The notes beneath the pieces are model-generated. The model did not search any database. It had not been told where the DNA came from and saw only the letters and a program-made list of their open reading frames with translations. Made by a program: the position numbers and the translations under genes. A DNA stretch of 64,000 bases from positions 17,524,961 to 17,588,960 of the forward strand of contig NC_135071.1 of the NCBI RefSeq assembly GCF_051401765.1, read 5' to 3'. The first letter of the stretch is position 1, and every line of letters begins with the position of its first letter. The stretch comes from Calliopsis andreniformis (Eukaryota; Arthropoda; Insecta; Hymenoptera; Andrenidae). Below are positions 59,075 to 64,000 of the stretch, in pieces.

Positions 59075-61081
59075 TTTATTCGTATTACGTGTTTAACACC
59101 GTTTTGTGTTGTTCAGACACCTCTTTGGTAGCATCACCGGGCTCTGCTCGTTCCACGAAATTTAATACTGAAATTTTCTACGATATGTAGCAGCCTACGA
59201 CACCACTTCATATGTACACACATACACGAATTAATCCGAACATGTAGTTTCACAATATATTTTTCATGGCCGATCCTCGGCACTTTTTATTTTAACATTC
59301 ACAGAATTTCTTTCGCCATTTATACAAATAGAACATACTTTTGACAACTCGAACACGCGAACTCGGAGGTGTAGCGAGACGTTCGATGGAAATCTGGCGC
59401 ATCGAATGGCACACGATCGAGTCCCACCTTCACCTGTGCACGCAGTCTAACAACAATCACAAACGCGTCCTCTAAGAGATTTAAACTAGCGAGGTTCTTC
59501 GTGGCGTTACGTACTTCTTTTTTTTTTCTGTTGTAGGTATAAAAATCGTTCGTTCGTATACAAAGAATTTTACAAAACGCGTGTATGAGTTTGAACTCGT
59601 GATAGGAAATGTATGGCCACGGTTAGAGAGGGGACAGGCTTCACTTCAACCAATTCTTCTTTTCTATCGAATACGATACAAAACGAATACAATACTGTTT
59701 AAATTCATTTACAGTCATTAAGAGCGGAAGCGTCACACCTCTTACGAGACATTTTACAGTGAAGCACGCGACAGAAATTAAACATTAAACACTTCCCTAC
59801 ACATTATTCAAATTCCAGTGATTAGGCTAACTACTGTTCTTTTTATCTTTCCACGTTGAATAATATAATCACATTGAAGGTTTCTAGACAAATCGTGAAA
59901 ATAGTAGAACTTGAACCAAGCAGCAACCCCTGCTGTATGTTTAGTGGAAAGCGATACAAGATTCTTCGCTTTTGATCTGAACACTAGCATCATTGTTGCA
60001 ACTTGAACATTTAATTTAAGTCCAATGTGACTATAAAGAATAGAAAAGTGTTACGTAAAAACCTATAAATTATAAGAAATAATAAAAAATGTTCTTGAAC
60101 CTTTGCTTCGATGTAAGAACATCTTGAATGTGCTGTTACTGGTAACCACATCCTTTAAAAGTATTATTTCTACAGTATAGAAAAAAAATAGAGTGTAAGA
60201 CAAAATCGTATGTTCCGATATCCATGTGTGAACTTGAATTTACTAATCGAAAAATATTCATTTCATTCATGATTCGTAAAGAGACGTTGCATACAGGTGC
60301 GTTCTTTAATAGATTGTACAACATAAATTTAGATTCATTTATATTTCTTTTATCTCGACTAAGGACGGTTATTACGCGTTTCAATAGAATTCTAAATTAG
60401 TGTTGTACAAATGAATTTCGAATAGGAATATCGTAAAAACATTTCGATAATTTAATTATAACAAGCTCTGACGTAGCTTTAGCACTGATCTCCGATATGT
60501 AATCGTGCTAAAGCAATTGTCAGCGATATCGGAAAGTAAATCTCTCTCCCGCGATAAGAATAAAATGCACACAACACGTCGATAAAGCACGACAAAAATG
60601 CAAATACATTTGCCGTTCGCGAAGCAACAGAACGTTTGCATTTTCTACAAGAAAGAGTACCAAATAAACAAGATGATATTCGTTAAAAGTAAATCAAACA
60701 TATACCTTGGCACTTTCAATCGGCTCCGTCGATTGTGCCAACTTAATAGCTACAATTAAATACAATTGTAAAGCTTCAGCGACAGATTATCGTTAAATTA
60801 AGAGGCTAATTCTCCACAAACAAATATCCTATAACACGATATTAATCCTAATAAGAATAGTAATAATATATGAAATTTTCTTTCCTAGTTATAAAAAGTA
60901 CCAGACACGAACTTCATAGTTAATACGGACCTCGAAATTTCCATCAAAATCTATTTTAACTTATTCGAACATTTTGAACAGATTTTTTCTTGTCGATGAT
61001 ACATCTCATATCGGTCAAGGTCTTTTCAGTCTCTCTAAGTACAAAAGTAGTGTTGTTCATGTGTCATTTTGATGATTACTG
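59075..61081 (-). other. Long 3' UTR of the NPC1-type gene
   Basis: The minus strand has AATAAA at 59080-59075 and 59291-59286, roughly 1.8-2.0 kb past the stop codon at 61082. I found no coding exons in between; the short ORFs are AT-rich and featureless. The distance to the Scp poly(A) signal is about 250 bases. Confidence 0.45.
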
Positions 61082-63930
61082 CTAAAAGATCACACGATGT
61101 ATCGCGTCTGTGGAGTTCACACTGGCGTAGGAAGTGGTTGGGAACTGATTGCTGTTATTTTGGAGTAAAGGAGAGTCAGGCCCGCGTTCTTCACTCCTAA
61201 ATTCGTTTCTAAACCTGCTGGCACACTGACGGGCTCCTTGGCGCCCTCGGCGCGACATCACGCCTGTAAATAAAAACAAAATATATATCCACGATTCATA
61301 TCAACTGCCACAATTATCTCCACTCAATTATGTACACGCATCGTGCGATAGCATCCACTACATATGGCTAAAGTATATAGCATAGTGCTTGAAAAAGAGT
61401 AAAAAAGGTGATATACGTTAAGAAAGAAAGGTGTGAAATCTGGTTCACCAGTGCCAACGTTTTTTTTCCATATCCCTAAATGGAATTGGGAAAAGACAGT
61501 AACCAACTAACCACAAGAGCACATATAAAATACGAAAAAGAAATTTGAAAATCAGCAAAACATAAAAGCGTAAAAGCGTATTATCACAATAACGAATATT
61601 CCATCCCACACTCATCGACATACACAGTGTTCATTGTAATGTGCGGTTCTTGTCTTTGAAGTGACATAGTGAAGCTAGAATTGAGAAAGGAGGCTCAAAG
61701 GAATGTTTGTAAATATCAATACCTACACGAGTCTTAAATGAGTGCAGTAGAAGGGGGTACCAATTGAGTACACTCAAAGTACTTATACAAGGTTCTTGGT
61801 ATAACTAGTACTGGCTTACTGTGTACATTACCAACTGGGTGTTTTGCTCGATTGATTCTGTTTGAAAGCATTTGACATGAAAAAAAGCAATGTCGAGTGT
61901 ATTAAAAAGCTAGACGAAGAAAAGTGTGTTGTCACAAGACACGACACAAAAAAAAAAGAGAGTGTAGAAGATGTTGGGTATCCTGCGTACCTATCTTTCG
62001 TATTCGAGCGCTCTGAAGGTGGGTGTGCTTGTGGTGGGTGTGGGAGGAGAATTGAGTTTGCTTACACGATGATTCAAAGAAGTCTCCTGTATGTTGTCCA
62101 GATTTCCTTGTATTGCTCTCTTGTGATTTGCCAGCTTCTCTCTGTTCATTGGTGTGCCTAAAATCACCAGGAGTCATGACGAAGTGCGGTTGATTTGTTA
62201 CTGAAGCTACACAAACTTTTTAACATCAAAGAACACACATTGTGCCTACGAAAAGACAACACTCTGGGCATTATTTGTATGCTGTAATGTATAGGGATAT
62301 GAAAATCACATTTATCATCCCATTGATCGAGTACCACTGGTGTTTTTCAAAAAATAAATGAACAAAGCTGCTTTGGGATATAGTGGAATATAATTTGCAT
62401 AAGAATGGTCTACCATTCGTGAAGCTTTAATGAAACGAATGCGTAGTGATGAAATTGTTTATAGTTCTTACCGATATAGCTGAGTAATACTGGTAAAAAT
62501 ATTAAGCCATGTGCAGCTCCAAATAATACAATACCCAGATACATTCTAAAATAGAATACCTGAAAATATGCATCGAAATATTACATCAAAAAATATTCTT
62601 TACTAACAGAATAACAGTTTGTGAAGGTAAAAAACGTACTTTAAAGATTTGGCTTTTAGCAAAGCCAAGAACTATAATTCCACCGAATTTCGTTAGAGTA
62701 ATACCGCTAAAAATGGAACTTCCCATATTGGTCAATGCATCGGCAACTCGTTCAACTCTCGTTGCTTCCACTGATACCGAGAAGGAATGTACTAAATGAC
62801 TACAGAATTCTACAGCAATTCCCACAGCCTAGGGGGAAAAAAAAAACAAAAATTAAATCAATTCTTCTGATAACATTTATAAAAAAATATTCTCGCGTAT
62901 ATTTACCATTACAAGATTAACCAAAGACACAGCGTTTAATGTTATGTGCCACCAATACATTAAACCGCCAATATTGACTACGATCATCGTTATGGTGATT
63001 ATAACGACGACAGAAGAGAATATATCCAGTCCCATCAGGAAGAAAGTCACCACAAAGATAGCAAGCAACGATATTCCAATGCTGTACAGAGTATCAGGCC
63101 ACATTGTCAAGTACTGTTCATAGAAAACGTAGAACACGCTGTATGGAAAGACTTCAACGGTTGTGTCATCGCCGATATTTTTCAGATGAGTATTTATCAT
63201 ATTCGTTATATTCGCCGACACAGCTCTGGCAGCTCTCATTGACTCATAGTAATCAGCGGACGATTTCAAAATGGTATGATATGCCATAAAGTAGGACGCT
63301 CCGACTTTCGAGAGTCCTGTTTTGGAATCGGTGACATAATTCACGCCGTGGCCATAAGCAGCGTGACCTGCTTTAGCGCAGCTTTCGTCAGGATTGTCTT
63401 GTAAGAAGAATGACACGTATCTGTCAAAGTCTGTTGGTTCTGGACGTCCAAATTTATTCTTAGTGATACTGCAAGGAGCGCAACGGTTCGAAAATTCTGC
63501 AAATATATTCGCCAAGTTAATGTATGTTTCCTTAATTTGACGAGGGGGATGTTAATTAGCAAGATAGATTTTATACCTGTATGTGGACAGAAGGAATTAT
63601 TCGCGACGAAATATTTACAGCAAGAAGACGATTGAGACCAGTCGATATAATCGTCTAACCAAGATGATGCTGGTTTCGCTATATACGTCCTGAAGAGAAA
63701 CAATTTCAAATACTGTTTGCATAACTAAGAGTAATTGAAAATTATGTGTGATTGTAATTTTTTTACCTGTTCGATTGTTTGGATGCTATAAATATTTGAG
63801 TAGATACTGAATCACTGTTACAATACTGACCGCCGCAAACTAGGTTTTGTGCTTCCGTATTAGAGAAATTTAGACCTCCTTTTACAACAAAATACATCGG
63901 TGGTCCAATTGATAAGTAACTATTTAAAAA
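61082..63930 (-). CDS. Npc1: NPC intracellular cholesterol transporter 1, C-terminal part (partial)
   Basis: Multi-pass late-endosomal/lysosomal sterol exporter of the RND/Patched superfamily. Only the last six exons lie in the window: 63930-63767, 63689-63577, 63496-62907, 62828-62640, 62559-62472, 61263-61082. They encode about 440 residues, and the rest lies beyond the right edge. Visible are the second large luminal loop ([34 protein letters not shown]), then transmembrane helices ([40 protein letters not shown]). Helices around [16 protein letters not shown] and [20 protein letters not shown] follow. The cytosolic tail starts [10 protein letters not shown] and ends HRVIF. I did not see the LLNF-type terminal signal of vertebrate NPC1; a PLLQN lies inside the tail. 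Insects have two NPC1 paralogs, and I cannot tell which one this is from this portion. Confidence 0.93.
61264..62471. other. Last intron of the NPC1-type gene
   Basis: Flanked by donor CGGTAAGAAC (minus, 62471) and acceptor TTTACAG (minus, 61264). The plus ORF 61862-62161 inside it has no supporting features. Nothing else is seen. Confidence 0.6.
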
Positions 63931-64000
63931 CTACAAGACACAAATTATTAAAAGGGCATTCTGTTTAAGTTCTTAGCTTCTCTGTGTAAATGATAAATCT

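Overview
The window is eukaryotic and almost certainly insect. Genes are split by GT-AG introns, a chitin deacetylase and a sarcoplasmic calcium-binding protein of arthropod type are present, and small TA-flanked transposon relics lie between genes. Hymenoptera (bee-like) is my best guess from gene content and repeat style, but that is inference. Exon models were built by hand: acceptor and donor sites were located and codon phase was checked at every junction. Each complete model sums to a whole number of codons.

Layout. 1.6-7.4 kb, minus: Spt6, a histone chaperone and elongation factor. 8.5-14.1 kb, minus: a secreted Gly/Pro/Ser-rich protein of about 1431 residues, built from three families of internal repeats, that I cannot name. 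16.4-22.5 kb, plus: Ars2 (Serrate), with two alternative terminal exons. 23.4-31.2 kb, minus: a single-pass membrane protein with four LDL-receptor class A repeats, probably with a non-coding first exon near 45.0 kb, so that 31.2-45.0 kb would be one long intron. That stretch holds a tRNA-Ala(TGC), several repeats and no recognisable protein gene. 46.1-48.4 kb, plus: a small multi-pass membrane protein with three PPxY motifs. 50.5-51.0 kb, plus: LSm7. 51.3-54.0 kb, minus: a chitin deacetylase with chitin-binding, LDLa and CE4 domains. 55.9-58.7 kb, plus: sarcoplasmic calcium-binding protein. 61.1-63.9 kb, minus: the 3' part of an NPC1-type sterol transporter that runs off the right edge.

The genes do not form one pathway. 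Spt6, Ars2 and LSm7 act at successive steps of mRNA life (elongation, cap-binding complex function, and decay or splicing). The chitin deacetylase, and perhaps the repeat-rich secreted protein, act in extracellular matrix or cuticle. Ars2 and the LDLa gene, and Scp and NPC1, are arranged tail to tail with short spacers. The most notable observations are the duplicated Ars2 last exon, the repeat-rich secreted protein with all-phase-1 introns, the altered metal-ligand position in the deacetylase, and a set of short TA-flanked inverted-repeat elements sharing CAGGGTG ends.
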